Source: Methanospirillum sp.
GTDB lineage: Archaea > Halobacteriota > Methanomicrobia > Methanomicrobiales > Methanospirillaceae
NCBI GenBank assembly: GCA_028695895.1
Contig: JAQVIE010000084.1
Span: forward strand, 1-6,048
Direction: 5' to 3'
Length of the DNA: 6,048 bases
The notes under the pieces are model-generated. The model made no database searches. It was not told the DNA's origin and was given only the letters and a program-made list of their open reading frames with translations. The position numbers and the translations under genes are program-made. The first letter of the stretch is position 1, and each line of letters opens with the position of its first letter. This document shows, in pieces, positions 1 through 5,242 of the stretch.

Positions 1-223
1 GTGCAGTAACACCGGTGTAAAAAGGGATCTTTTTTGTTGCCTGAAGTGCCGAGCTCATGACAGTCCAGGCAAAATTGCATTCGGTTCCACCCGGCATTGC
101 TACCAGATGGTCTTCGACCCAGAGTGTATCAAATCCTATCTTTTCTGCTGCTATTGACTGTTGCAGACACTCGGCTGGTGTCCATGCATCAGCGATTGAG
201 AAATACCCAATTTTTGTCTTCAT
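1..223 (-). CDS. LLM-class (luciferase-like) F420-dependent oxidoreductase, N-terminal part, cut by window edge
   Basis: Partial gene: the ATG is at 223-221 and 74 codons run off the left edge. The N-terminus reads MKTKIGYFSIADAWTPAECL, followed by an AEKIGFDTLWVEDH segment (residues 26-39). This is the first beta strand, helix and second beta strand of the luciferase-like TIM barrel. It resembles the coenzyme F420-dependent secondary alcohol dehydrogenase Adf of methanogens and mycobacterial Fgd: same register, Asp38-His39 in the same place, and the later SALQATKK segment (residues 58-65) matching an Adf-like ALQATKK. Such enzymes are cytoplasmic and transfer hydride between F420 and a substrate. 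In Adf and Fgd the His is followed four residues later by Trp; here that position is Met43, so substrate or cofactor contacts may differ. The region before the ATG has a weak GGGATGA-type ribosome site. FMN- or NADPH-linked LLM relatives cannot be excluded from a quarter of the protein. Confidence 0.8.
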   Translation of the reverse strand, partial: MKTKIGYFSIADAWTPAECLQQSIAAEKIGFDTLWVEDHLVAMPGGTECNFAWTVMSSALQATKKIPFYTGVTA

Positions 224-298
224 AATTCATCCCTTTCCAACATTTTCTTCTCAAAAAAATCTTCTTACTTACATTGCATAGAACATAATTTCATAAAT

Positions 299-338
299 AA
301 CCATATGGTTCCATGGTCATGATCCATTTTTAATGGAT
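299..338. promoter_or_regulatory. Palindrome cluster upstream of the LLM oxidoreductase gene (candidate operator)
   Basis: Four symmetrical elements lie within 40 bases. AACCATATGGTT at 299-310 is a perfect 12-base palindrome. CCATGG follows at 311-316, TCATGA at 318-323, and ATCCAT / ATGGAT flank a 5-base spacer at 322-338. They sit 76-115 bases upstream of the LLM start and between two TATA-like stretches on the minus strand (near 353-362 and near 287-298). This placement suits a dimeric regulator binding site, or a 5' leader structure if transcription starts at the upstream TATA. No regulator is encoded in the window, so the role is inference from symmetry and position. Confidence 0.4.
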
Positions 339-351
339 AAAATATGAAGAG

Positions 352-363
352 GGCATTTTTATA
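352..363 (-). promoter_or_regulatory. Candidate TATA box for the LLM oxidoreductase gene
   Basis: On the minus strand this reads TTGTATAAAAAT or close to it, a good match to an archaeal TATA element. Initiation about 25 bases downstream would give a leader of roughly 105 bases that includes the palindromes at 299-338. A second, weaker candidate, TTATTTATGAAATT, lies nearer the gene around 287-300. I cannot tell which is used. Confidence 0.35.
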
Positions 364-390
364 CAAAAAAAGTGATTTTTGAAAAATTAT
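364..390 (-). terminator. T-tract terminator after the 12-helix membrane protein gene
   Basis: Immediately after the TGA at 400-398, the minus strand carries two T runs: five T at about 377-389 (ATTTTTCAAAAAT context) and seven T at 371-365. Archaeal RNA polymerase terminates at such oligo-T stretches without needing a hairpin. The short ATTTTTcAAAAAT symmetry is too AT-rich to be a strong stem. It separates this gene from the LLM gene, consistent with separate transcription. Confidence 0.5.
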
Positions 391-397
391 CGTGGTT

Positions 398-1696
398 TCA
401 GGATGCGGACAAAGCACCCTGCTCAAGTTTCTGGGTGATTGAGACAGTGAGTAGCATCAGGATTCCAATGACGATAACCAGGAGGGGGAGGAGGATGGCA
501 ACGCCTATCATCCCGATAAGGTTGGGGAGAAGGACCGGCATGAACATGTTGATGCCGAATATGATTGTTACCAATCCGGTTATCATCAGAATGAAAAGTA
601 GCCGTTTGATGATTGGTGGGAGGGTGACAGCTTCTTCAGGTGGGTGTTTTATTCCGTACAGGGTTGGGGCGACGATCTGTGTTACAAGGATCATCACACC
701 GGTCACGAGGTTTTGTAATCCAAGAATTGACTGAATAACTTCGGATACTATTCCGGGGACGATACAGGAAAAAATTCCTACACCTGCACACAAAATTCCG
801 AATATCACTATAGGCCAGGATCTGGTCACCGTGCTTCCCACGAACTGGCCAAGGGCAAGCAGTTGAAGCGAGGTCAGCACAAGGAGCAGACCGAGCTGGC
901 CGTCGGCATTGAACGAGGGTAATATACCCAGGATGGAGAAGAAGATTAGGAATCCGAGTAGAATCATCAGGCAACCCTGATAGGTGCTTATGGCATTTCC
1001 CATTGTAAGAGATGTTTTTTGGAACAGACAGAATCTGGTATGTGATGGTGTTTCCAGCTGGTTTGTCTTTTCATCCTCTCCAGGATATTTATGCTGCACT
1101 TTATGGATGCTCCAGGCAAGGAAAAAAATAGATGCCCCGATGATGAGACAAAAAACAGCGGTTACCTGATCTGGCATTATGCCTGGGAACAGTGTGACTA
1201 TTCCCAGTACAACCTCAATTCCATAGACGAGAATACAGGCAACTGTCAGATGCTGTAGGATACCCGGGACCTTCAACCAGGCTTGGGCTTTGTCCTTCGC
1301 GGTGAACAATTGAATCAGCCCCAGGGCTCCGGTTATAAGAACTATCAGGCCGGCAAGCAAGCGGATCATACTGCCCAGATGCTCAGGATAGAAGATAGCA
1401 AGAGTCCCGGTCATCGCGGTGACAATCCCGATGACTACCACGAACCATGATCGAAGAAGATCACCAAATGGAGTTTTTCCCATGGTTATAGCCTGTATTG
1501 AGACAAGAACCACGAAAAGCCCATACATACTACCTTCTGTGTAGGGTAGCATCTCTTTGGTGATCAGAAAGAGAAGCACCCCGAAGAGGAGAAAAAATAC
1601 GCCGCCGATAACCAGTATCACTACTTCGAAGGAGAGGTCTATCTCTGTCTTTTTTGTGATATAAGGCTGCAGCCCCTGTCCGGATTCCTGTTTCAT
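398..1696 (-). CDS. Duplicated HdeD/DUF308-like integral membrane protein, 12 predicted helices
   Basis: 432 residues. The ATG at 1696-1694 is preceded by GGAGGA with an 11-base spacer, which fixes the start. Reading the hydrophobicity by eye gives about six helices in residues 24-198 (near 24-46, 57-74, 84-103, 110-131, 148-172, 176-197). A charged linker follows at about 199-237, then six more helices (near 239-260, 268-286, 294-314, 319-345, 363-387, 393-418). The halves align: GLFVVLVSIQAITMG (59-73) with GLLLVLTSLQLLALG (269-283), then RSWFVVVIGI (82-91) with RSWPIVIFGI (292-301), each followed by a G-rich helix and a proline loop. A six-helix unit with repeated short Gly-rich helices resembles the HdeD/DUF308 family, whose E. 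coli member is linked to acid resistance; that family assignment is tentative. No enzymatic or transport motif is visible. It appears to be monocistronic. Confidence 0.75.
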   Translation of the reverse strand: MKQESGQGLQPYITKKTEIDLSFEVVILVIGGVFFLLFGVLLFLITKEMLPYTEGSMYGLFVVLVSIQAITMGKTPFGDLLRSWFVVVIGIVTAMTGTLAIFYPEHLGSMIRLLAGLIVLITGALGLIQLFTAKDKAQAWLKVPGILQHLTVACILVYGIEVVLGIVTLFPGIMPDQVTAVFCLIIGASIFFLAWSIHKVQHKYPGEDEKTNQLETPSHTRFCLFQKTSLTMGNAISTYQGCLMILLGFLIFFSILGILPSFNADGQLGLLLVLTSLQLLALGQFVGSTVTRSWPIVIFGILCAGVGIFSCIVPGIVSEVIQSILGLQNLVTGVMILVTQIVAPTLYGIKHPPEEAVTLPPIIKRLLFILMITGLVTIIFGINMFMPVLLPNLIGMIGVAILLPLLVIVIGILMLLTVSITQKLEQGALSAS

Positions 1697-1707
1697 AGTA
1701 ACGAATA

Positions 1708-1713
1708 TCCTCC
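1708..1713 (-). promoter_or_regulatory. Ribosome binding site of the 12-helix membrane protein
   Basis: The minus strand reads GGAGGA, complementary to the 3' end of archaeal 16S rRNA, 11 bases before the ATG at 1696. It decides the start over the overlapping frames in this region. Confidence 0.7.
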
Positions 1714-1765
1714 ATAAAAGAGAAAAGATTCGATGGTCGTGGTAATCATTTTTTGCTTTCTTCCG

Positions 1766-1792
1766 ACATTATAATCCGTTTTCCTCCGTTTT
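1766..1792 (-). promoter_or_regulatory. Candidate promoter with 10-base direct repeat, upstream of the 12-helix membrane protein
   Basis: The minus strand carries AAAACGGA twice (1792-1785 and 1782-1775), exactly 10 bases apart (one helical turn), running directly into ATTATAATG. The purine-rich repeat followed by a TATA-like stretch fits a BRE/TATA promoter. Initiation about 25 bases downstream would leave a leader of about 50 bases before the ATG at 1696. The repeat could be the BRE plus a regulator contact site. This is inference from sequence only. Confidence 0.4.
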
Positions 1793-2200
1793 AGGAGTTT
1801 ATCAGAAAATGTGTATCCAGTACATGAGTTATCTCCAGTGAAGATACTGTTTTTTTTCTTGCAATAATCCACGGTATTCATCCTTCATATTCTCTGGCTT
1901 TCCCAATATCTGACAGCCGGATTATCACCATTTTGCGCAGCATGGAATCTTTATAACAAATTATTGATAACATGGATTCGAATATAAGTATTGTGATTCT
2001 TCTTTCCTCTTTCATTAAATGATATTTTTAAAAAATTTGTCTTTAATAGGTCTGTTGCCAACTTTTCGGCATGAAAAATGATATTCCTGAATATACAACT
2101 GGTCTGACATGTCCTGGATGCATTACCCCCAGGGTTGACAAATACCTGTAACACAAGTTGCTATTGTTTAATGATTAATTGAAACCGCCACTTGTCACCA
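1793..2200. other. Long intergenic region with no confident gene
   Basis: This stretch between the divergently transcribed membrane protein and secreted protein genes is AT-rich. It contains stop codons in all frames at short intervals, apart from frames of 62 and 67 codons on the minus strand that have no convincing ribosome site and no recognisable protein features. A TTTATAAC element lies at about 1950-1957 and an ATATTTTTAAAAAATTT stretch at about 2021-2037, both on the plus strand; either could be a TATA box for a short RNA or the doubtful small frame at 2071. I see no tRNA cloverleaf, riboswitch core or long repeat. A 7-base inverted repeat (ATAATCC at 1864-1870, GGATTAT at 1919-1925) is probably chance. 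Confidence 0.5.
2071..2151 (+). CDS. Doubtful 26-residue frame with a GLTCPGC metal-site-like motif (possible remnant)
   Basis: A short frame runs from ATG 2071 to TAA 2149-2151, with residues 9-20 reading TTGLTCPGCITP, followed by RVDKYL. This resembles the GMTCxxC...RVEKAL signature of heavy-metal-associated (HMA/CopZ-like) domains, but the spacing after the second Cys is one residue longer, and the frame lacks the rest of the roughly 65-residue domain. There is no ribosome site; an AT-rich TATA-like stretch about 35-50 bases upstream could allow a leaderless transcript. It may be a remnant of a decayed metal-binding gene, a microprotein, or chance. Confidence that it is translated is low. 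Confidence 0.15.
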   Translation: MKNDIPEYTTGLTCPGCITPRVDKYL

Positions 2201-2207
2201 AAAAAAG

Positions 2208-2261
2208 TTACCTGATTCTGTCTTCTGGAAAACCTCATATGGTTGACTGACCATCAGGTAA
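2208..2261 (+). promoter_or_regulatory. Inverted repeat able to pair with the ribosome binding site of the secreted protein gene
   Basis: TTACCTGAT (2208-2216) is perfectly complementary to ATCAGGTAA (2253-2261); the stem extends outward through a G-U pair (2207/2262) and an A-U pair (2206/2263). The right arm contains the AGGT (2256-2259) that serves as ribosome site for the ATG at 2264. An alternative local hairpin, ATGGT (2239-2243) with ACCAT (2250-2254), extended by ACCT (2232-2235) with AGGT (2256-2259), would also cover it. A TATA-like TTTAATGATTAATT at about 2167-2180 would start transcription near 2200, placing both arms in the leader. This could be a translational control element or a protein operator. 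Confidence 0.35.
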
Positions 2262-2263
2262 TT

Positions 2264-3013
2264 ATGAGTCATATGATGAAATGGACGGATTTTTTTCGAA
2301 TCAGCATTTTGCTATTACTCTTTGGAATATCATGTGTATATTCCACAGTTGCAGAGAATGAAATAGATGAAACAGAAAGCGTATTTATCGATTTAATCTC
2401 TTTAAAACCAGTCATAGAGATTGGTGATACAATATTTATTGAAGGATATATAGTCCCCTCCCTTCTGGCTCGTCCGGGAGACAAGGTTCTTTTGCAGGTT
2501 ACATCTCCCAAAGAAAGCAGGGCAGATACCTATTATCAGCAAAAAACAAGCACTGACGGAATATTTGGCATGGAACTTCAGGCAGATGCAATTGGTGACT
2601 GGAGTTTTCAGGCAAGATACAGTGAGTATGCAAGTCCTGCTGCGCCAGTAAAAGTAACACCAAGGGTAAAAGTAAAAGAGACTGAGCTGACAATATCCGG
2701 GCCATTTAATCGTGTATTTAAAGGAGAATCCGGTCAGATGAGTGGATGGCTCAGGGACAATGAAGGAAATGGAATCCCATACAGACAGGTATGGTACTCC
2801 TTTGGTCTTCCTTCATACAGTTGTGTTCTCTGTGAAGAGGATGCAAGAAGAATCTGGCAGACACCGGGTCCTGTAATAACTGATGAAACTGGATATTTTG
2901 AATTCGCTTTTCCCGCCCTGGACAAAGGAAAATATGCGGTAAAAGCTACATTTTTCGGAGATGAAATATTTGGAGAGGCTGAATCAGCAACTGTTTATCC
3001 AAATGTTCTCTAA
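2264..3013 (+). CDS. Secreted protein with two predicted Ig-like beta-sandwich domains
   Basis: 249 residues from the ATG at 2264, chosen because AGGTAATT directly precedes it. The frame is open back to a TTG at 2243, and ATG codons at 2273 and 2276 are alternatives. Residues 5-30 are a signal peptide: charged MKWTDFFR, a hydrophobic core, then STVA before Glu31. A weak lipobox (GISC, Cys24) makes a lipid anchor possible. Residues about 45-135 and 138-246 look like two beta-sandwich repeats. The second contains a DETGYFEF...GKYAVKATFFGD segment, typical of Big/carboxypeptidase-regulatory-like modules in archaeal surface proteins. The only mature cysteines are C187 and C190 (SCVLCEED), suggesting a disulfide or metal site. 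There is no C-terminal membrane anchor. The specific function is unknown; cell-surface binding or adhesion is only an inference from fold. It converges on the ABC operon. Confidence 0.7.
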   Translation: MSHMMKWTDFFRISILLLLFGISCVYSTVAENEIDETESVFIDLISLKPVIEIGDTIFIEGYIVPSLLARPGDKVLLQVTSPKESRADTYYQQKTSTDGIFGMELQADAIGDWSFQARYSEYASPAAPVKVTPRVKVKETELTISGPFNRVFKGESGQMSGWLRDNEGNGIPYRQVWYSFGLPSYSCVLCEEDARRIWQTPGPVITDETGYFEFAFPALDKGKYAVKATFFGDEIFGEAESATVYPNVL

Positions 3014-3023
3014 TTTTATTTGT
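3014..3023 (+). terminator. T-rich spacer between convergent genes
   Basis: The ten bases between the TAA of the secreted protein gene and the TGA of permease 2 read TTTTATTTGT, an oligo-T tract that can stop plus-strand archaeal transcription. The minus strand here is A-rich, so ABC operon transcripts probably run on into the opposing gene and overlap its 3' end. Confidence 0.4.
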
Positions 3024-3680
3024 TCATCCAGGAACAGCATATTTCTTTTCTAATGCATTTGCTCCAAAAGTTGTGACTGTAACAAGGGCAAGGTAGACTA
3101 TGGCAACAGCAAAGAAGGTCTCATTATACGCAAAATATTTTGTTGCGATAAGTTTGCTTGCACCGGTTAATTCAACAAGTGTGATCATGTAAGCCAATGA
3201 TGAATATTTTATCAAATAAATAAATTCATTAGAAATCCCTGGGATTGATCGTCTTAATGCCTGGGGTAATACAATATTTAGAATTGCCTGGCCTTTCGTC
3301 ATACCCAGGGCCTTGGCTGCAATTAACTGACCTTCTTTTACAGAAAGGATAGCGCCCCTTACATATTCAGAGTTATAAGCACTATTACAGAAAATAAAAC
3401 CCAGGACCGAGGCTACAAACGGGGTAAAGATGATTCCGACAGAAGGGAGTCCGAAATACAGAATAAAAAGGAGAAGCAGTAATGGGCAACCCCTGAAAAA
3501 AATCGTATAGAGTTGCATAAGCCATGAAAGTCCCTTTCCGCCATATACCCGTCCACATGCTATTGCAACTCCAAGAAGAAAACCAATGGGTGCAGTAATA
3601 GCAATAAGTGTCAGGGTCATCAACAGGCCATTTGAAAAGGCCGGAAGCATGACATCTAAGATAAAAGTAATCTGATCCAT
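3024..3680 (-). CDS. Polar amino acid ABC transporter permease 2 (HisM/GlnP family)
   Basis: 218 residues, the normal length for this family. It forms half of the membrane channel of an amino acid importer. About five hydrophobic segments are visible (near 10-42, 53-78, 83-101, 160-180, 186-208). Family signatures are FFRGCPLLLLLFILYFGLP (61-79) and the cytoplasmic EAA loop EGQLIAAKALGMTKGQAI (116-133) with Gly126, which docks on the ATPase. The end, EKKYAVPG, matches the family's usual C-terminus. Its start lies 9 bases after the ATPase stop; no good ribosome site is present (GGGAG is about 24 bases away), so translation is probably coupled to the ATPase gene. It is clearly diverged from permease 1 upstream, so the channel should be a heterodimer. 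The substrate cannot be read from the sequence. Confidence 0.92.
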   Translation of the reverse strand: MDQITFILDVMLPAFSNGLLMTLTLIAITAPIGFLLGVAIACGRVYGGKGLSWLMQLYTIFFRGCPLLLLLFILYFGLPSVGIIFTPFVASVLGFIFCNSAYNSEYVRGAILSVKEGQLIAAKALGMTKGQAILNIVLPQALRRSIPGISNEFIYLIKYSSLAYMITLVELTGASKLIATKYFAYNETFFAVAIVYLALVTVTTFGANALEKKYAVPG

Positions 3681-3689
3681 AGTTTTAAT

Positions 3690-4442
3690 TTACTGACTAT
3701 ACTCCCTGAATTCTCCAATAAATGCTTTACATCGCTCAAACTCAGGATTGTTAAGAAGCTCTGCAGGGCTTCCTTGTTCTTTTATCTGTCCATGTTCCAT
3801 GAAACAGATTTTATTTGCAACTGAACAGGCAAATCCCATCTCATGAGTAACGACCAGCATGGTCATTCCATCAATAACCAGTTTTTTCATTACTTCAAGA
3901 ACTTCCCTGGTCAGCTCCGGGTCAAGAGCAGAGGTAGGTTCATCAAACAGCATAATTTCTGGATCCATGGCAAGGGCCCTGGCTATTGAAACACGCTGGG
4001 CCTGACCTCCTGAAAGTTCAGCCGGATAATGTTCTGCCCAGTTGGCCATTCCAACCTGTTTCAGTTCATACATTGCCTTCTCCCGAGCTTCCTTCGGGCT
4101 CATCTTTTTTACTTTCAGAAGGGCAATTTCTACATTCCTGACTGCAGTAAGATGATCAAAGAGGAAAAAATTCTGAAAAACCATGCCGATTTTTTGCCTG
4201 AAATAATTTATCCTTGGTCCGGCATGAGTGACTTCTTCATCATTCAGAAAAATTTTTCCACTGTCTGGAATTGTCAGCTGATTGATACATCGGAGAAGAG
4301 TACTTTTACCTGTACCGGATGGACCTATAAAACAGACTGTCTCTCCTTTTTTTACATTTATTGAAACGCCTGTTAAAACCTCATTTGTTCCAAAGGCCTT
4401 TTTAATATTTTCAATCCGTAAAATATATTTTTCATCAGTCAT
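3690..4442 (-). CDS. Polar amino acid ABC transporter ATP-binding protein (GlnQ/HisP family)
   Basis: 250 residues. It is the cytoplasmic ATPase that drives uptake. All motifs are present: Walker A GPSGTGKS (40-47), Q-loop Q90 in VFQNFFLFDH, signature LSGGQAQR (143-150), Walker B IMLFDEPTSALDPE (163-176) and switch His200 in VVTHEM. The signature has Ala148 where LSGGQQQR is usual. The length and the GMVFQNFFLF and EFREYSQ-like ends fit the PAAT subfamily. I chose the ATG at 4442 (MTDEKYIL) because AGGAG lies 12 bases upstream and the family begins there. A frame 26 codons longer exists but it would overlap the end of permease 1 and add a non-conserved tail. The start is 4 bases after the permease 1 stop, and the ribosome site lies inside permease 1's last codons, indicating tight translational coupling. 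Confidence 0.96.
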   Translation of the reverse strand: MTDEKYILRIENIKKAFGTNEVLTGVSINVKKGETVCFIGPSGTGKSTLLRCINQLTIPDSGKIFLNDEEVTHAGPRINYFRQKIGMVFQNFFLFDHLTAVRNVEIALLKVKKMSPKEAREKAMYELKQVGMANWAEHYPAELSGGQAQRVSIARALAMDPEIMLFDEPTSALDPELTREVLEVMKKLVIDGMTMLVVTHEMGFACSVANKICFMEHGQIKEQGSPAELLNNPEFERCKAFIGEFREYSQ

Positions 4443-4446
4443 GTGA

Positions 4447-5118
4447 TTATGCTTCTCCTGGTCCAAAACCTGGTATTGCAATCTTTTTCTCGATAAAGTG
4501 AATTCCCGATGTACCTGCATAACTAAGTAGTATAAAAATTATTGCACAGGCCATGTATATAGGCATGGTAACATATGTCTGTGAAACAATTTGTGATGAC
4601 CTGGTGAGCAATTCAGCAACTCCAATTGCATAGCAAATAGATGATTCAGTCAAAATCTCAGGGTACTGGTTGGACCATCCTGGCAGGGCAATTCTCATGG
4701 CCTGTGGAAGGATGATTGATTTTATTGCCTGAAATCTTGACATACCAAGGGAACGGGCTGCAGTCATCTGTCCTTCGGATATTGACTGTATTGCACCACG
4801 AAAAACCTGGGACTGGTATGCTGCACCCCATAAACCTAAAACAACAGCTCCAACATAAAATGCAGGTAAATCCAGTTTCAATGCAGGGAATATTCCAAAG
4901 TAAAACAAAAATAAAAGAACCAGTACTGGAAGACCTCTGAAAAACCAGACATAAATTGATATTAATGTTCTGATTGCCAATGAACCGTATACCTGGCCAA
5001 GCGCCATTGGTAATCCTATACCTACTCCGATAATAAGCGCAGATGCAACAAGTCCCAATGTCAGGACTATTCCACTGAAGAGATAAGGAAACCAGTCAAT
5101 GAGAATGGATAATGCCAT
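4447..5118 (-). CDS. Polar amino acid ABC transporter permease 1 (HisQ/GlnP family)
   Basis: 223 residues. It is the second channel subunit, partner of the 218-residue permease downstream. Signatures are WFFRGLPVLVLLFLFYFGI (58-76) and the EAA loop EGQMTAARSLGMSRFQAI (115-132) with Gly125, followed by LPQAMRIALPGWSNQ (137-151). The C-terminus, HFIEKKIAIPG, is the same family ending as in permease 2, with a seven-residue extension (FGPGEA plus stop region) that supplies the ribosome site for the ATPase gene. The ATG at 5118 has a GGAG 11 bases upstream. In the segment after the EAA loop, where relatives usually have K-x-(S/T)-S-L, this protein has LTESSI (156-161), a small departure. It follows the binding protein after a 124-base gap and is probably also transcribed from its own internal promoter. 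Confidence 0.92.
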   Translation of the reverse strand: MALSILIDWFPYLFSGIVLTLGLVASALIIGVGIGLPMALGQVYGSLAIRTLISIYVWFFRGLPVLVLLFLFYFGIFPALKLDLPAFYVGAVVLGLWGAAYQSQVFRGAIQSISEGQMTAARSLGMSRFQAIKSIILPQAMRIALPGWSNQYPEILTESSICYAIGVAELLTRSSQIVSQTYVTMPIYMACAIIFILLSYAGTSGIHFIEKKIAIPGFGPGEA

Positions 5119-5153
5119 AATCTGTTAAACTCCGGTCCTGACATCATGACTTT

Positions 5154-5175
5154 CAGGAATAGTCTGTCATTCCTG
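5154..5175 (-). promoter_or_regulatory. Hairpin in the leader of permease 1
   Basis: The minus strand reads CAGGAAT, eight bases, ATTCCTG: a perfect 7-base-pair stem, 36 bases upstream of the permease 1 ATG. Next to it is ATTCAT-A-ATGAAT at 5177-5189, another near-perfect palindrome. In an operon where the binding protein is usually made in excess over the membrane parts, such a structure could protect the upstream mRNA or act as an operator. No T-run follows the stem, so it is not a simple terminator. Confidence 0.45.
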
Positions 5176-5198
5176 GATTCATAATGAATGGCTCTGAT

Positions 5199-5214
5199 TT
5201 TTTTATAATAAATT
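5199..5214 (-). promoter_or_regulatory. Candidate internal TATA box between binding protein and permease 1
   Basis: The minus strand reads AATTTATTATAAAAAAAT, a strong match to an archaeal TATA element. Initiation about 25 bases downstream would fall near 5175-5180, at the edge of the hairpins, giving a roughly 60-base leader for permease 1. This suggests the three membrane/ATPase genes can be expressed separately from the binding protein. A short T-rich CTTTTCTTAA on the same strand (about 5223-5232) just before it may partly terminate the binding protein transcript. Confidence 0.45.
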
Positions 5215-5242
5215 AATGGGTATTAAGAAAAGATGAATTGAT

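Noticed and set aside
372..974. Frames of 112-120 codons overlapping the 12-helix gene
   Set aside because: Arg/Pro/Met-rich translations typical of shadows of a membrane protein gene in other frames.
1693..1881. Minus-strand 62-codon frame ahead of the membrane protein
   Set aside because: It overlaps the membrane protein's start and ribosome site, has no recognisable protein features and lacks properly spaced ribosome binding bases.
1864..1925. 7-base inverted repeat ATAATCC/GGATTAT
   Set aside because: Short, AT-rich, 48-base loop with no extension; no RNA fold or tRNA-like features.
1951..2154. Minus-strand 67-codon frame in the long intergenic region
   Set aside because: No ribosome site, no recognisable motif, and AT-rich low-complexity composition at its end; probably chance.
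302..2244. CATATGGTT shared by the palindrome cluster (302-310) and the leader at 2236-2244
   Set aside because: A shared 9-mer is expected by chance in 6 kb, and the flanking bases differ; not enough for a common regulon claim.
2243..2263. TTG at 2243 as start of the secreted protein
   Set aside because: No ribosome site precedes it; ATG 2264 has AGGT immediately upstream and gives a normal signal peptide.
4443..4520. 26-codon N-terminal extension of the ATPase
   Set aside because: It overlaps the end of permease 1, is basic and unlike the family, and the internal ATG at 4442 has a proper ribosome site and the family's usual start.
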